From Pseudoflavonifractor intestinihominis (lineage in GTDB: Bacteria; Bacillota; Clostridia; Oscillospirales; Oscillospiraceae): a DNA stretch of 64,000 nucleotides. Positions 33,049-46,156 of the stretch are shown here, piece after piece. The position numbers and the translations under genes were made by a program. The notes beneath the pieces are model-generated. The model was not told the origin of the DNA and made no database searches. It saw only the letters and a program-made list of their open reading frames with translations. How positions within the stretch are numbered: position 1 is the stretch's first letter; each line of letters opens with the position of its first letter. The stretch is taken from the NCBI RefSeq assembly GCF_040096055.1, contig NZ_JBBMFK010000001.1, positions 1-64,000 on the forward strand, read 5' to 3'.

Positions 33049-34410
33049 TTATTCCCTGGTGAGCAGCACCACGCTCTCCACGTGGGCGGTGCGGGGGAAC
33101 ATGTCCACCGCCTCGACCCTGCGGAGGGTGTAGCCCAGGGCGGTGAAGCGCTTCACGTCCCGGGCCAGGGTAGCCGGGTCGCAGGAGACGTACACCACCC
33201 GCTCCGGAGCCATGGCGGCGATGGTGTCCACCACGTCCTCGGCCAGGCCCTTCCGGGGCGGGTCCACACACACCACGTCGGGCTTCACGCCCCGGGCGGC
33301 CAGGGCCCGGGCGGCCTCCCCCGCGTCGCCGCAGAGGAACTCGGCGTTGTCCACCCCGTTGCGCAGGGCGTTTTCCTTGGCGTCCTCCACCGCCTGGGGC
33401 ACCACTTCGGCGCCAAACACCTTGCCCGCCTGCCGGGCCATCACCAGGCTGATGGTGCCGATGCCGCAGTACAGGTCCAGCACGGTCTCCTTACCGGTGA
33501 GACCGGCAAAGTCCAGGGCCCGGCCGTAGAGCACCTCGGCCTGGTTTGCGTTGACCTGGTAGAAGGAGGGCACGGACAGCCGGAAGGTGAAGCCGCACAG
33601 GGTGTCCTCCAGGGCGTCCCGGCCCCAGAGGGTGCGGTAGGAGTCGCCCAGGATGACGTTGTTCTTCTTCTCGTTGCCCCCCAGCACCACGCCCACCAGC
33701 CCGGGCTCCACGTTGCGCAGGGCCTGGACCAGGGCGTCCTCATGGGGCACCGACTTGCCGTTGACCAGCAGGCAGAACAGGGACTGTCCCACCCGGTTCA
33801 CCCGGACGTACACATGGCGCACCAGCCCCCGGCCGGTCTTTTCGTCGTAGGCGGAGATGTTGTTCCACTGCATCCAGGACACCGCGGCGGCCCGGAGCCG
33901 GGCGGCGGTCTCCGGCTGGAGGAGGCAGTCCTCCACCGAGATGACCTGGTGGGTCCGCTGGCGGTAGAAGCCCACCCGGGGGCCCTCCGGCCCGGGCTGG
34001 ACCGGGAACTGGACCTTGTTGCGGTAGCGGCGCGTGTCCTTGGCCCCGTGGATGACGGGCACCGTCACGTCCAGCCCGGCGATGCGCTGGAGGCAGTCCT
34101 CCACCCGGATGCGCTTGGCCTCCAGCTCCTCGGCGTAGTTCATGTGCCGGAACTGGCAGCCGCCGCACTTGGTGTAGTGGATGCACTGGGGCATGATCCG
34201 GGCGGGGGAGGGCTGGAACACCCGCACCACCTTGCCGAACAGGTTGCTCCGGCCCACCTTCTCAATGCGCACGTCGCACTCCTCGCCCCGTACGCCCCCC
34301 TGGACAAAGACCACGATCCCGTCCAGCCGGGCCACGCCGGTGCCGTCGGCGGTGTACCCCTCGATGATGAGGCGGCACACGTCGTTTACCTTTACGTTGC
34401 AGTTGAGCAT
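33049..34410 (-). CDS. rlmD: 23S rRNA (uracil-1939-C5)-methyltransferase RlmD family
   Basis: The 453-residue enzyme starts with a TRAM RNA-binding domain (residues 5-62). The Fe-S cluster cysteines follow (CIHYTKCGGCQFRHM), then the methyltransferase core with VPSFYQVNANQAEVLY, SAM site DLYCGIGTISL, DPPRKGL and the catalytic Cys in VVYVSCDPATLARD. It methylates U1939 (or a related uridine) of 23S rRNA. It is the intact-type paralogue of the gene at 20441, with a normal C-terminus ending VVLLTRE. The GNAT gene follows after 17 bp. Confidence 0.88.
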   Translation of the reverse strand: MLNCNVKVNDVCRLIIEGYTADGTGVARLDGIVVFVQGGVRGEECDVRIEKVGRSNLFGKVVRVFQPSPARIMPQCIHYTKCGGCQFRHMNYAEELEAKRIRVEDCLQRIAGLDVTVPVIHGAKDTRRYRNKVQFPVQPGPEGPRVGFYRQRTHQVISVEDCLLQPETAARLRAAAVSWMQWNNISAYDEKTGRGLVRHVYVRVNRVGQSLFCLLVNGKSVPHEDALVQALRNVEPGLVGVVLGGNEKKNNVILGDSYRTLWGRDALEDTLCGFTFRLSVPSFYQVNANQAEVLYGRALDFAGLTGKETVLDLYCGIGTISLVMARQAGKVFGAEVVPQAVEDAKENALRNGVDNAEFLCGDAGEAARALAARGVKPDVVCVDPPRKGLAEDVVDTIAAMAPERVVYVSCDPATLARDVKRFTALGYTLRRVEAVDMFPRTAHVESVVLLTRE

Positions 34411-34434
34411 AGTATCACCAAATCGTCAAAGTTG

Positions 34435-35328
34435 TCAGGCCCAGGGCGCCAGCAGGTCCCCGAACAGGCTCCGGTCCACCGGGAAGGTGGGGGCGCCGGC
34501 GGCGTTGGGGGCCAGGTCCTGGGGCTGGTAGAAGAAGACCACCGCGTCGGCGGTGAGGTAGAAGTTTTCCCGGTCGAACAGGCTCTCGGTCAGGGCGGCG
34601 TCGTAGGTGGTGCCGTTTGCGTCCCCCTGGGCGGCCTGGCGGAGCACCTCCTTCAGGGCGATGGACGCGGCGGCGTCCGGGTCGGTGAAGAAGTCGTCAA
34701 AGGTGAGCACCTCGCCGGTGGTCAGGTCAAAGTGGTCGGCCATGTAGAGCAGGGTGGGGTAAGTGCCGCCGGTGTGGCCGTAGTGGGTGCGCAGGATGCT
34801 CACCATCCGGTCGGTCTGGTGGGTGATCTCGTAGGATTCCTCGTCGGTGTAGTAGGTGAAGGCGTACCCCATGGACTTGGACAGGGCGTAGTCCGCGTCG
34901 GCCTGGCCGGCATTGGCCAGGGTGTCGCTCCGCAGCCCGGCGGACAGGTCCATGTACCACTGGTTGATGGCCTCATAGGCGGCCACGCCTTCGGCGTTTT
35001 CGATCAGGGGCAGGGAGAACTTGCCCTGGACCAGCAGCACGTTCTTGTCCTCATCGTCGGCTTGGGAGCACTCGCTCTCCTGGACGCCCCACACCGGCGC
35101 ACCGGCCTGGGCGGTCTGGACAGGCTGGCTCTCAGTGGGCGTGGGCGCGGGGGAGGAGGCGGAGGGCTCGGGCGTGGTCTGGACGGCCTGGCTCTCCGTG
35201 GGGGGCGGGGTGGACGAGGGGTGGGACGTGGGGTAGATCAGCTCCTCAGAGGACTGGGGGCCGGCCGGGGCGCAGGCGGAGAGCACCAGCAGAAGTCCGG
35301 CGGCCAGAGAGAGAATGCGGCGTTTCAT
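34435..35328 (-). CDS. DUF3298/RsiV-like secreted lipoprotein
   Basis: The 297-residue protein has a lipoprotein signal (MKRRILSLAAGLLLVLSAC, lipobox LSAC). A Ser/Thr/Pro-rich spacer with two similar TP-TESQ-VQT units follows, and then a DUF3298-type domain (GHTGGTYPTLLYMADHFDLTTGE, LTFDDFFTDPDAAASI, VVFFYQPQDLAPNAAG). The same fold forms the outer part of RsiV, which binds lysozyme, but no anti-sigma segment is present here. It would be anchored outside the cell membrane. It is divergent from secA and has its own promoter. Confidence 0.8.
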   Translation of the reverse strand: MKRRILSLAAGLLLVLSACAPAGPQSSEELIYPTSHPSSTPPPTESQAVQTTPEPSASSPAPTPTESQPVQTAQAGAPVWGVQESECSQADDEDKNVLLVQGKFSLPLIENAEGVAAYEAINQWYMDLSAGLRSDTLANAGQADADYALSKSMGYAFTYYTDEESYEITHQTDRMVSILRTHYGHTGGTYPTLLYMADHFDLTTGEVLTFDDFFTDPDAAASIALKEVLRQAAQGDANGTTYDAALTESLFDRENFYLTADAVVFFYQPQDLAPNAAGAPTFPVDRSLFGDLLAPWA

Positions 35329-35373
35329 AGCAGCTCCTTTTCCGGCAAAAATGCGGATACCAATACAGAATAC

Positions 35374-35402
35374 ATTGTACCACCAAAGAAAAGCGGCGTA
35401 AA
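35374..35402 (-). promoter_or_regulatory. Promoter of the DUF3298 lipoprotein gene
   Basis: On the minus strand TTTACG and TACAAT are separated by 17 bp, and TGG just before TACAAT adds an extended -10. Confidence 0.6.
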
Positions 35403-35555
35403 TGGGGAAAGAAAAAAGCGCCGGCGAGAGGGCGGGACGGACAGAATTTCCAAACCGACCTTTTTTCAGTGGAAATTCCCGGCCGCGGGCGACAAAAACA
35501 CTTTTTCCTCCCGCTGGTTTGTTCATAATTTCTACTTTTTTATTCAGGAGGTTTA

Positions 35556-35564
35556 TGGTATACT
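35556..35564 (+). promoter_or_regulatory. Extended -10 promoter of secA
   Basis: TGGTATACT lies about 80 bp before the secA start. The -35 region is only T-rich (TTTTTA). Confidence 0.45.
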
Positions 35565-35642
35565 GCTAACTTAGGAAATTCCGGCCGGGAGCCGCCTGCC
35601 CCGGGCCTTTGCCAATGCACGGAAGAAAGGTGAACGATAGAA

Positions 35643-38402
<2,760 letters not shown>

Positions 38403-38534
38403 AGCCGTGGGGTAACCTCCGCACCGAAGGAAAATTCCCCTCGGAGAGCGGAGGGGGGGTCTCCGGGGGGAACTGGTGCCCCCCGGAAGGCGCGGCCGTC
38501 ATACTGCGCTTCCCGCAGGAAGCGCCCGCGCCTT

Positions 38535-38577
38535 GAAGAAGTGCACCTGCAAGGAGTACCACCCCGACCAGCAGTAA
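38535..38577 (+). repeat. 43-bp direct repeat, copy 2 (downstream of secA)
   Basis: This exactly repeats the end of secA, including TAA. The 132 bp between the copies are GC-rich and strongly folded: AAGGCGCGG/CCGCGCCTT encloses GCGCTTCC/GGAAGCGC, and CCGGGG/CCCCGG lies before it. No gene is seen between 38403 and 38758. Confidence 0.85.
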
Positions 38578-38668
38578 GCGACTGGAAATTTTCCCAATAA
38601 CCGACACACCGGGCCAGGCCCGGCAGCAGTGAAAAATGGAAAGTGAAACGTAATAAGGGCTGAGAACC

Positions 38669-38715
38669 TCCGGAGGGAGGCGGGGAAGACCCCCTCCCTC
38701 CGGGACCGCCTTTTT
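38669..38715 (+). terminator. Intrinsic terminator downstream of secA
   Basis: GGAGGGAG pairs with CTCCCTCC within a longer GC-rich stem, and TTTTT follows. It is bracketed by the inverted copies AGTGAAAAATG and CATTTTTCACT (around 38629 and 38728). Confidence 0.6.
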
Positions 38716-38758
38716 GGTTTTTCCTTTCATTTTTCACTTTTCTTTTAAAGGGGAATGT

Positions 38759-39577
38759 ATGAAGTTTACAGAGAAAACGGTAAATGGAGTCACCTTCGGC
38801 CAGGGCGAGGACATGGGCCCCGGCGTGGTCCACGGCTTTTCCACCCGGCTGGGGGGCGTGTCCCAGGGCATCTACGCCTCCCTGAACCTGGGCGCGAACC
38901 GGGGGGATGACCGGCAGGCCGTGGAGGAGAACTACCGCCGCTTCTGCGCCGCCATCGGCGCGGATGTGGACAAGATGGTGTTCTCCTGCCAGGTCCACGG
39001 GGACACGGTGCGGGTGTGCACCGCCGCCGACGCGGGCTCCGGCCTGGCGCGGAAGCCGGACTATGAGGCCGACGGCCTCATCACCGACGTGCCCGGGCTG
39101 TGCCTGGTGGTGTTCTCCGCCGACTGCCTGCCCATCCTGCTCCACGACCCGGTGCGCCGGGTGGTGGCCGCCGTCCACGCCGGGTGGCGGGGCACCGCCA
39201 ACGGCATTGTGGAGCGGGCCTGCGAGAAGATGCGGGACCTGTACGGCTGCCGCAGCGAGGACATCCGGGCCGCCATCGGCCCGGGCATCTCCCGCTGCTG
39301 CTTTGAGACCGGCGAGGACGTGCCCAACGCCATGACATCCGCCCTGGGGTTCAAGGCCCTGGAGTTCATCGACGCCCATCCCGGCGGCAAGTTCCGGGTG
39401 GACCTGAAGGGCATCAACGCCTTCCGGCTCCGCCGGCAGGGGCTGACCGAGGACCACATCGCCGTGTCCCCCGACTGCACCGTCTGCCTCCACGACAAGT
39501 ACTGGTCCCACCGCTTCACCAAGGGGGAGCGGGGAAGCCAGGGGGCGGCCATCGCCCTGGAATGGGGGAAGCGATGA
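38759..39577 (+). CDS. pgeF: Multicopper-type purine nucleoside phosphorylase / polyphenol oxidase family (YfiH)
   Basis: The 272-residue protein belongs to the YfiH/LACC1/PgeF family. It has HGFSTRLGGVSQGIYASLNL, the metal-site residues in SCQVHGD and SADCLPILLHD, and AAVHAGWRGTANG. Members cleave purine nucleosides or correct peptidoglycan precursors. AAAGGGGAATGT precedes the ATG. The stop overlaps the next start (ATGA). Confidence 0.88.
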   Translation: MKFTEKTVNGVTFGQGEDMGPGVVHGFSTRLGGVSQGIYASLNLGANRGDDRQAVEENYRRFCAAIGADVDKMVFSCQVHGDTVRVCTAADAGSGLARKPDYEADGLITDVPGLCLVVFSADCLPILLHDPVRRVVAAVHAGWRGTANGIVERACEKMRDLYGCRSEDIRAAIGPGISRCCFETGEDVPNAMTSALGFKALEFIDAHPGGKFRVDLKGINAFRLRRQGLTEDHIAVSPDCTVCLHDKYWSHRFTKGERGSQGAAIALEWGKR

Positions 39578-41133
39578 AAAAGCGCCTGTCTGCCCTGCTG
39601 CTGAGCGGGGTCCTGCTGCTCTCCTGCGCCGCCTGCGGCCCGGAGACGGCGGAGGAGACCCCCGCCCCCACCACGCCCGCCCCCACTGAGACGGCGGGAC
39701 AGTCCCAGACCCAGACCGAGCAGCGGGAATTCGTGCTGCCCTGCTATGCCTGCGAGTCCTTCCACCCCATCACCGGCGGCAACCGGACCAACCTGACCCT
39801 GGCCCCCCTGATGTATGAGGGGCTCTATGAGCTGGACCAGAGCTTCACCCCATCGCCGGTGCTGTGCGCCTCCGCCCAGACCGACGAGACCGGCCTTATC
39901 TGGACCTTCACCCTGCGGGAGGGGGTCACCTTCTCCGACGGCAGCCTGCTGACTGCCTCCGACGTGGTGTACTCCCTCCAGCTGGCCATGGGGGAGAACT
40001 CCCCCTACGCCGGGCGCTTTTCCGGCATCACCGGCGTGGCGGCGGGGGAGGGGAACACGGTGACCGTCACCCTGTCCGCCCCCAACGGCGCCCTGCCCGC
40101 CCTGCTGGACGTCCCCGTGGTCAAGGAGACCGGGGGCACCCCCCTGGGCACCGGCCCCTACGTCCTCACCGGAGAGGGGGACAGCCTGGCCCTGGAGGCC
40201 AGGACCGGCTGGTGGAAGGGGGAGACGGTGCCGCTGGCGCGGATCCCCCTCCACGACGTGCGGGAGGCCAACGGCATGATCCACGCCTTTGACACCCAGG
40301 ACATCTCCATGGTCACCGTGGACATCACCGGCTCCAACGCCCTGGGCTACTCGGGCACCTACGAGGTGTGGGACTACGCCACATCGGTGATGCTCTACAT
40401 AGGGTACAACACCGCCTCCGGCCCCTGCGCCGACCAGGGCCTGCGCAAGGCCCTGTCCTACGGCTACGAGCGCTCGGCGGTGACCAAATCCATCCTGTCC
40501 CAGCACGCCCGGGCGGCGGCCCTGCCCGTGTCCCCGGCCAGCCCCCTGTACGACCAGACCCTGGCCGATTCCCTGGAGTACGCCCCCCAGACGGCGGAGC
40601 AGCTGCTGGAGGGGGCCGGGTGGAGCCTGGGGGCGGACGGCCTGCGCACCAACGGCTGGCAGAACCTGAGCCTGCGCTTCATTGTCAACACGGACAACAC
40701 CTACAAGGTGTCCGCCGCCGAGTACCTGGCCCAGGGGCTGGAGAAGCTGGGGGTGACGGTGCAGCTGGACAAGCTGGCCTGGGAGGACTATGTGGCCGCC
40801 CTGACGGCGGGGGAGTTTGACCTGTACCTGGGGGAGGTCAAACTCACCGGCGACTTTGACCTGACCGCCCTCATCGCCCCGGCCGGGGCCCTGAACTACG
40901 GCAAATACAGCGACGCCGACGCCCAGACCCTGCTGGCCGCCTTCCGGGCGGCGGGAGAGGACGGCCGCTCCGCCGCGGCCTCCGCCCTGTACGCCCACCT
41001 GGCGGAGACGGCGCCCATTACCCCCATCTGCTTTAAAAACTGGTCGGTGCTCACCCACTGGGGCAGCCTGACCGGCCTCTCTCCCACCCAGCAGAACGTA
41101 TTCTACGGCCTGACCGGCTGGGAGATGGGCTGA
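39574..41133 (+). CDS. ABC transporter solute-binding lipoprotein, family 5 (peptide/nickel type)
   Basis: The 519-residue protein has a lipoprotein signal (KKRLSALLLSGVLLLSCAAC) and a Thr/Pro-rich spacer. The SBP_bac_5 fold follows: LAPLMYEGLYELDQ, WTFTLREGVTFSDGS, LTASDVVYSLQLAM, and GTGPYVLTGEGD. It would capture an oligopeptide or similar ligand outside the cell. No permease or ATPase genes are adjacent, so it depends on a transporter elsewhere. It is translationally coupled to pgeF. Confidence 0.83.
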   Translation: MKKRLSALLLSGVLLLSCAACGPETAEETPAPTTPAPTETAGQSQTQTEQREFVLPCYACESFHPITGGNRTNLTLAPLMYEGLYELDQSFTPSPVLCASAQTDETGLIWTFTLREGVTFSDGSLLTASDVVYSLQLAMGENSPYAGRFSGITGVAAGEGNTVTVTLSAPNGALPALLDVPVVKETGGTPLGTGPYVLTGEGDSLALEARTGWWKGETVPLARIPLHDVREANGMIHAFDTQDISMVTVDITGSNALGYSGTYEVWDYATSVMLYIGYNTASGPCADQGLRKALSYGYERSAVTKSILSQHARAAALPVSPASPLYDQTLADSLEYAPQTAEQLLEGAGWSLGADGLRTNGWQNLSLRFIVNTDNTYKVSAAEYLAQGLEKLGVTVQLDKLAWEDYVAALTAGEFDLYLGEVKLTGDFDLTALIAPAGALNYGKYSDADAQTLLAAFRAAGEDGRSAAASALYAHLAETAPITPICFKNWSVLTHWGSLTGLSPTQQNVFYGLTGWEMG

Positions 41134-41214
41134 CCGGAGGATTCACTGCCCCAGGGGCATTGAACATAGAGAATCAGAGAACCAGAGAGAATTGATTTGT
41201 TGGAGGAATTGAAG

Positions 41215-44200
41215 ATGGAACAGGTCTTCCGCTGCTATGTGGAGAAGCGGTCCGGATTTGATGTGGAGGCCATGGGGGTCATGCGGGAGCTGCGGGAGCA
41301 GCTGGGCATTGCCGCCCTCACCGGCGTGCGCATTCTCAACCGGTACGACGTGGACGGGCTGGACCAGGCCGCCTGGCAGGCCGCCCGGGACACGGTGTTC
41401 TCCGAGCCCCAGTGCGACACCTTTTATGAGGAGGATATGCCCGCCCCCGGCGGCGTGTGCACCATCCTGGCAGTGGAGGCCCTGCCCGGCCAGTACGACC
41501 AGCGGGCCGACTCCGCCCAGCAGTGCATCCAGCTCCTCACCGGCGGCGAGCGGCCCCGTGTGGCCTGCGCCAAGGTCTACGTCCTCATGGGCGAGCTCAC
41601 CGAGGGGGACCTGAAGCGGATCAAGGGCTACCTCATCAACCCGGTGGAGTGCCGGGAGGCGTCCATGGACAAGCCCGCCACCCTGGCCCAGGACTACCCC
41701 ATGCCCCCGGCCGTCAAGACCATCGACGGCTTCACCGCCATGGACGAGACCGCCCTCAACGCCATGCTGGGGGAGTACGGCCTGGCCATGGACCTGAACG
41801 ACCTGAAGTTCATGCAGGCCTATTTCCGGGACGAGGAGAAGCGGGACCCCACCGTCACCGAGCTGCGGGTGGTGGACACCTACTGGTCCGACCACTGCCG
41901 CCACACCACCTTCGGCACCCACATCGACAGCGCCGAGATCCTGGACAGCGAGGTGGCCCAGGCCTATCAGGAGTACCTGGCCGCCCGCGAGGAGGTCTAC
42001 GGCCCCGAGAAGGCCGCCGTCCGGCCCCAGACCCTGATGGACATGGCCACCCTGGGCGCCAAGGTGCTCAAGAAGCGGGGCGTGCTCACCGGTCTGGACG
42101 AGAGCGAGGAGATCAACGCCTGCTCGGTCCACGTCACCGCCACGGTGGACGGCGAGGAGCAGGACTGGCTCCTCATGTTCAAGAACGAGACCCACAACCA
42201 CCCCACTGAGATCGAGCCCTTCGGCGGCGCGGCCACCTGCATCGGCGGCGCCATCCGTGACCCCCTGTCCGGCCGGGCCTATGTGTACCAGGCCATGCGC
42301 GTCACCGGCTGCGGCGACCCCCGTACCCCCCTGGACCAGACCCTGAGCGGCAAGCTGTCCCAGCGCAAGATCGCCCAGACCGCCGCCGCCGGCTACTCCT
42401 CCTACGGCAACCAGATCGGCCTGGCCACCGGCCAGGTGTCCGAGCTCTACCACCCCGGCTACGTGGCCAAGCACCTGGAGCTGGGCGCCGTGGTGGCCGC
42501 CGCCCCCGTGGAGCACGTGGTGCGGGAGTGCCCCGCCCCCGGCGACGTGGTCATCCTGCTGGGCGGCCGCACCGGCCGCGACGGCATCGGCGGCGCCACC
42601 GGCTCCTCCAAGAGCCACAACCTGGAGAGCCTGGATACCATGGCCTCCGAGGTCCAGAAGGGCAACGCCCCCGAGGAGCGGAAGATCCAGCGGCTCTTCC
42701 GCCGGGGCGAGGTGACCCGACTCATCAAGCGATGCAACGACTTCGGCGCCGGCGGCGTCAGCGTGGCCATCGGCGAGCTGGCCGACGGCCTGGCCATCAG
42801 CCTGGACGCGGTGCGCAAGAAGTACGACGGCCTGGACGGCACCGAGCTGGCCATCTCCGAGAGCCAGGAGCGCATGGCCGTGGTGGTGGCCCCTGAGGAC
42901 GCCGCCGCCTTCATCGCCGCCGCCGAGAGCGAGAACCTGGAGGCCTATCAGGTGGCCACCGTCACCCAGGACCCCCGCATGGTCATGACCTGGAACGGCC
43001 AGACCGTGGCCAGCCTGTCCCGTGCCTTCCTGTCCTCCAACGGCGCGGACAAGCATATCACCGTCACCGTCCCCGCCCGCAAAGCCCATGTGAAGGAGCT
43101 GCGTCCCTCCCGCCTGCGCCAGCTGGCCGGCGAGCTGGATCTGGCCACCCAGCGGGGCCTGGGGGAGCGGTTCGACGGCTCCATCGGCGCGGGCAGCGTG
43201 CTCATGCCCTTCGGCGGCGCGGCCCAGACCAGCCCCACCCAGGCCATGGCCGCCCTGCTGCCCGTGGGCCCCGGCCACGAGACCGACACCTGCTCCGTCA
43301 TGGCCTGGGGCTTTGACCCCGACCGCATGGCCCGGGACCCCTTCGGCGGCGCCCAGGCCTCGGTGGTGGAGTCCCTGGCCCGGCTGGTGGCCTCCGGCTG
43401 CGATTACAGAAAGGCCTATTTCTCCTTCCAGGAGTACTTTGAGAAGCTGCGCACCGACCCGGAGCGGTGGGGCAAGCCCTTCCAGGCCCTGCTGGGCGCC
43501 CTGCGGGCCCAGCTGAAGCTGGGCGTGGCCGCCATCGGCGGCAAGGACTCCATGTCCGGCTCCTTCCTGGACCTGGACGTGCCCCCCACGCTGGTGTCCT
43601 TCGCCATCGCCCCCGCCAAGGCCGGAGAGGTCATCTCCCCCGAGTTCAAGGCCGGCGGACACCCGGTCTACCTGTTCCAGAGCGTCACCTATAACGACTA
43701 CGACAGCATCAAGAAGACCTGGGAGACCTTCCATGACCTGTGCCGGGCGGGCAAGGTGTGCTCCGCCTGGGCAGTGGGCAGCGGCGGCCTGGCCGAGGGT
43801 ATCATGAAGATGTCCTTCGGCAACCGGGTGGGCTTTGCAGCCGAGCCCTCCGCCGAGAGCAGCCTGTTCTACACCGGCATGTGCGGCGCCATCCTGGCCG
43901 AGTGCGACGGCCCTGTGCCCGGCGGCATGCTGGTGGGCCACACCACCGACGCCGCCACCATCGTCCTGGGCGGCGAGTCCGTCACCGTGGACCAGCTGCT
44001 GACCATCAACGAGGGCGTGCTGGAGGAGGTCTATCCCACCCGTGCCGGCACCTCCGGCAAGGTGGAGCCCATCTCCTGGAGCGGTCGCTCTCCCGCGGTG
44101 TGCGCCCACAAGACGGCCCACCCCCGTGCGGTCATCCCCGTCTTCCCCGGCACCAACTGCGAGTACGACACCGCCGCCGCCTGCCTGCGGGCGGGCATCG

Positions 44201-44916
44201 AGCCGGAGATCCTGGTGGTGCGCAACGGCGGCACCGCTCAGCTCCGGGAGTCCGCCCAGGCCCTGGAGGAGGCCATCCGCCGCAGCCAGATGATCGTGGT
44301 GCCCGGCGGCTTCTCCGGCGGCGACGAGCCCGACGGCTCGGGCAAGTTCATCGCCTCCTTCTTCCGCAGCGGACCCATCACCGACGCGGTCCACGACCTG
44401 CTCAAGCACCGGGACGGCCTGATGCTGGGCATCTGCAACGGCTTCCAGGCCCTCATCAAGCTGGGCCTAGTGCCCTACGGAGAGATCCGTCCCATGGACG
44501 ACACCTGCCCCACCCTGACCTATAACCTGATCGGCCGCCACCAGAGCCGGTACGTCACCACCCGGGTGGCCAGCGTCAACTCCCCCTGGATGCTCAAGAG
44601 CCAGGTGGGCGACCTCCACGCCATCCCCGTCTCCCACGGCGAGGGCCGCTTCGTGGCCCCCGAGGGCCTGCTGAAGGACCTGATCGCCAAGGGCCAGGTG
44701 GCCACCCAGTATGTGGACGCCGCCGGCGTGCCCTCCATGGACATCTCCGTCAACCCCAACGGCTCCATGGAGGCGGTGGAGGGCATTTTCTCCCCCGACG
44801 GCCGGGTGTTCGGCAAGATGGGCCACAGCGAGCGCCGCGGCCCCTGGGTCGCCCGCAATATCCCCGGCGACAAGCACCAGCCCCTCTTTGAGAGCGGCGC
44901 GGAGTACTTCAAGTAA
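41215..44916 (+). CDS. purL: Phosphoribosylformylglycinamidine synthase, single-chain form
   Basis: The 1233-residue enzyme converts FGAR, glutamine and ATP to FGAM in purine synthesis. It has the PurS-like N-terminus, two AIRS-type ATP-binding halves (ELRVVDTYWSDHCRHTTFGTH, FKNETHNHPTEIEPFGGAAT) and a C-terminal glutaminase domain. The glutaminase has the Cys nucleophile in GICNGFQALIKLG and a late His-Glu pair in SHGEGRF. TTGGAGGAATTGAAG sets the start. No other pur genes are in the window. Confidence 0.93.
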   Translation: MEQVFRCYVEKRSGFDVEAMGVMRELREQLGIAALTGVRILNRYDVDGLDQAAWQAARDTVFSEPQCDTFYEEDMPAPGGVCTILAVEALPGQYDQRADSAQQCIQLLTGGERPRVACAKVYVLMGELTEGDLKRIKGYLINPVECREASMDKPATLAQDYPMPPAVKTIDGFTAMDETALNAMLGEYGLAMDLNDLKFMQAYFRDEEKRDPTVTELRVVDTYWSDHCRHTTFGTHIDSAEILDSEVAQAYQEYLAAREEVYGPEKAAVRPQTLMDMATLGAKVLKKRGVLTGLDESEEINACSVHVTATVDGEEQDWLLMFKNETHNHPTEIEPFGGAATCIGGAIRDPLSGRAYVYQAMRVTGCGDPRTPLDQTLSGKLSQRKIAQTAAAGYSSYGNQIGLATGQVSELYHPGYVAKHLELGAVVAAAPVEHVVRECPAPGDVVILLGGRTGRDGIGGATGSSKSHNLESLDTMASEVQKGNAPEERKIQRLFRRGEVTRLIKRCNDFGAGGVSVAIGELADGLAISLDAVRKKYDGLDGTELAISESQERMAVVVAPEDAAAFIAAAESENLEAYQVATVTQDPRMVMTWNGQTVASLSRAFLSSNGADKHITVTVPARKAHVKELRPSRLRQLAGELDLATQRGLGERFDGSIGAGSVLMPFGGAAQTSPTQAMAALLPVGPGHETDTCSVMAWGFDPDRMARDPFGGAQASVVESLARLVASGCDYRKAYFSFQEYFEKLRTDPERWGKPFQALLGALRAQLKLGVAAIGGKDSMSGSFLDLDVPPTLVSFAIAPAKAGEVISPEFKAGGHPVYLFQSVTYNDYDSIKKTWETFHDLCRAGKVCSAWAVGSGGLAEGIMKMSFGNRVGFAAEPSAESSLFYTGMCGAILAECDGPVPGGMLVGHTTDAATIVLGGESVTVDQLLTINEGVLEEVYPTRAGTSGKVEPISWSGRSPAVCAHKTAHPRAVIPVFPGTNCEYDTAAACLRAGIEPEILVVRNGGTAQLRESAQALEEAIRRSQMIVVPGGFSGGDEPDGSGKFIASFFRSGPITDAVHDLLKHRDGLMLGICNGFQALIKLGLVPYGEIRPMDDTCPTLTYNLIGRHQSRYVTTRVASVNSPWMLKSQVGDLHAIPVSHGEGRFVAPEGLLKDLIAKGQVATQYVDAAGVPSMDISVNPNGSMEAVEGIFSPDGRVFGKMGHSERRGPWVARNIPGDKHQPLFESGAEYFK

Positions 44917-44931
44917 ATACATGCCGTCCAA

Positions 44932-44961
44932 GGGGCGCCGGTATCCCGGCGCCCCTTTTTT
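44932..44961 (+). terminator. Intrinsic terminator of purL
   Basis: GGGGCGCCGG pairs with CCGGCGCCCC around TATC, and TTTTTT follows. Confidence 0.85.
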
Positions 44962-45043
44962 ATCTTTTTTTAATCCTTCCCCTATGGAGGATTTAACATT
45001 GCGGTGGTACAATTTTCCCAACAAAACAAAGGAGGCATCCTGT

Positions 45044-45274
45044 ATGATTACCCTGATCGTGGGCTGCTTCGCGGCCATTGTGGTGCTGGCGGTGGTGCTG
45101 GCCATCCTCAGCGTGCCCGTGATGATCATCATGGCCCTGGCGCCCTGGGTGCTGGCCGTGGCCGGCGTGGTGCTGCTGGTCAAGGCCCTCACCGAAAAAC
45201 CCATGCGCTGGGAGAACTTTATGCCCGCCGTGGTGGCCTTTCTCCTCTCCGGCCTCATCCGCTGGATTTTCTGA
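45044..45274 (+). CDS. Small hydrophobic membrane protein
   Basis: The 76-residue protein has two or three hydrophobic segments (residues 2-22, 27-47 and 60-75) joined by KALTEKPMRWENFMP. I recognise no family. AAAGGAGG lies 9 bp before the ATG, and an extended -10 (TGGTACAAT at 45005-45013) lies upstream, so it is probably a single-gene transcript. Confidence 0.6.
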   Translation: MITLIVGCFAAIVVLAVVLAILSVPVMIIMALAPWVLAVAGVVLLVKALTEKPMRWENFMPAVVAFLLSGLIRWIF

Positions 45275-45303
45275 GGAGAATCTGAACATTTCCTTACGAA
45301 TAC

Positions 45304-45342
45304 CCGCCGGCCTTGACTTATGTCCCGGCCGGCGGATATAAT
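45304..45342 (+). promoter_or_regulatory. Promoter with embedded inverted repeat for the OmpR-type regulator
   Basis: TTGACT and TATAAT are spaced by 18 bp. The inverted repeat CCGCCGGCC / GGCCGGCGG (45304-45312 and 45327-45335) flanks the -35 and ends 1 bp before the -10. It could be an operator or a cruciform. Confidence 0.65.
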
Positions 45343-45366
45343 CGGAGGAAAGGAGGCGGTGCGACC

Positions 45367-46056
<690 letters not shown>

Positions 46057-46098
46057 ACGGGAACCAAAAAAGTTTTTCAAAAAAATTTGAAAAAAGCG

Positions 46099-46127
46099 TT
46101 GACAAACAGGGGGGTGTCGTATATAAT
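46099..46127 (+). promoter_or_regulatory. Promoter of the tRNA cluster
   Basis: Perfect TTGACA and TATAAT are spaced by 17 bp, 29 bp before the first tRNA. This is a strong stable-RNA promoter. Confidence 0.85.
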
Positions 46128-46156
46128 AACTCTTGCCCTGTTCGACGGGGTTACAT

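Noticed and set aside
41143..44409. 1088-codon open frame antisense to purL
   Set aside because: Same reason: it is a shadow of purL codon usage with a repetitive, low-complexity product.
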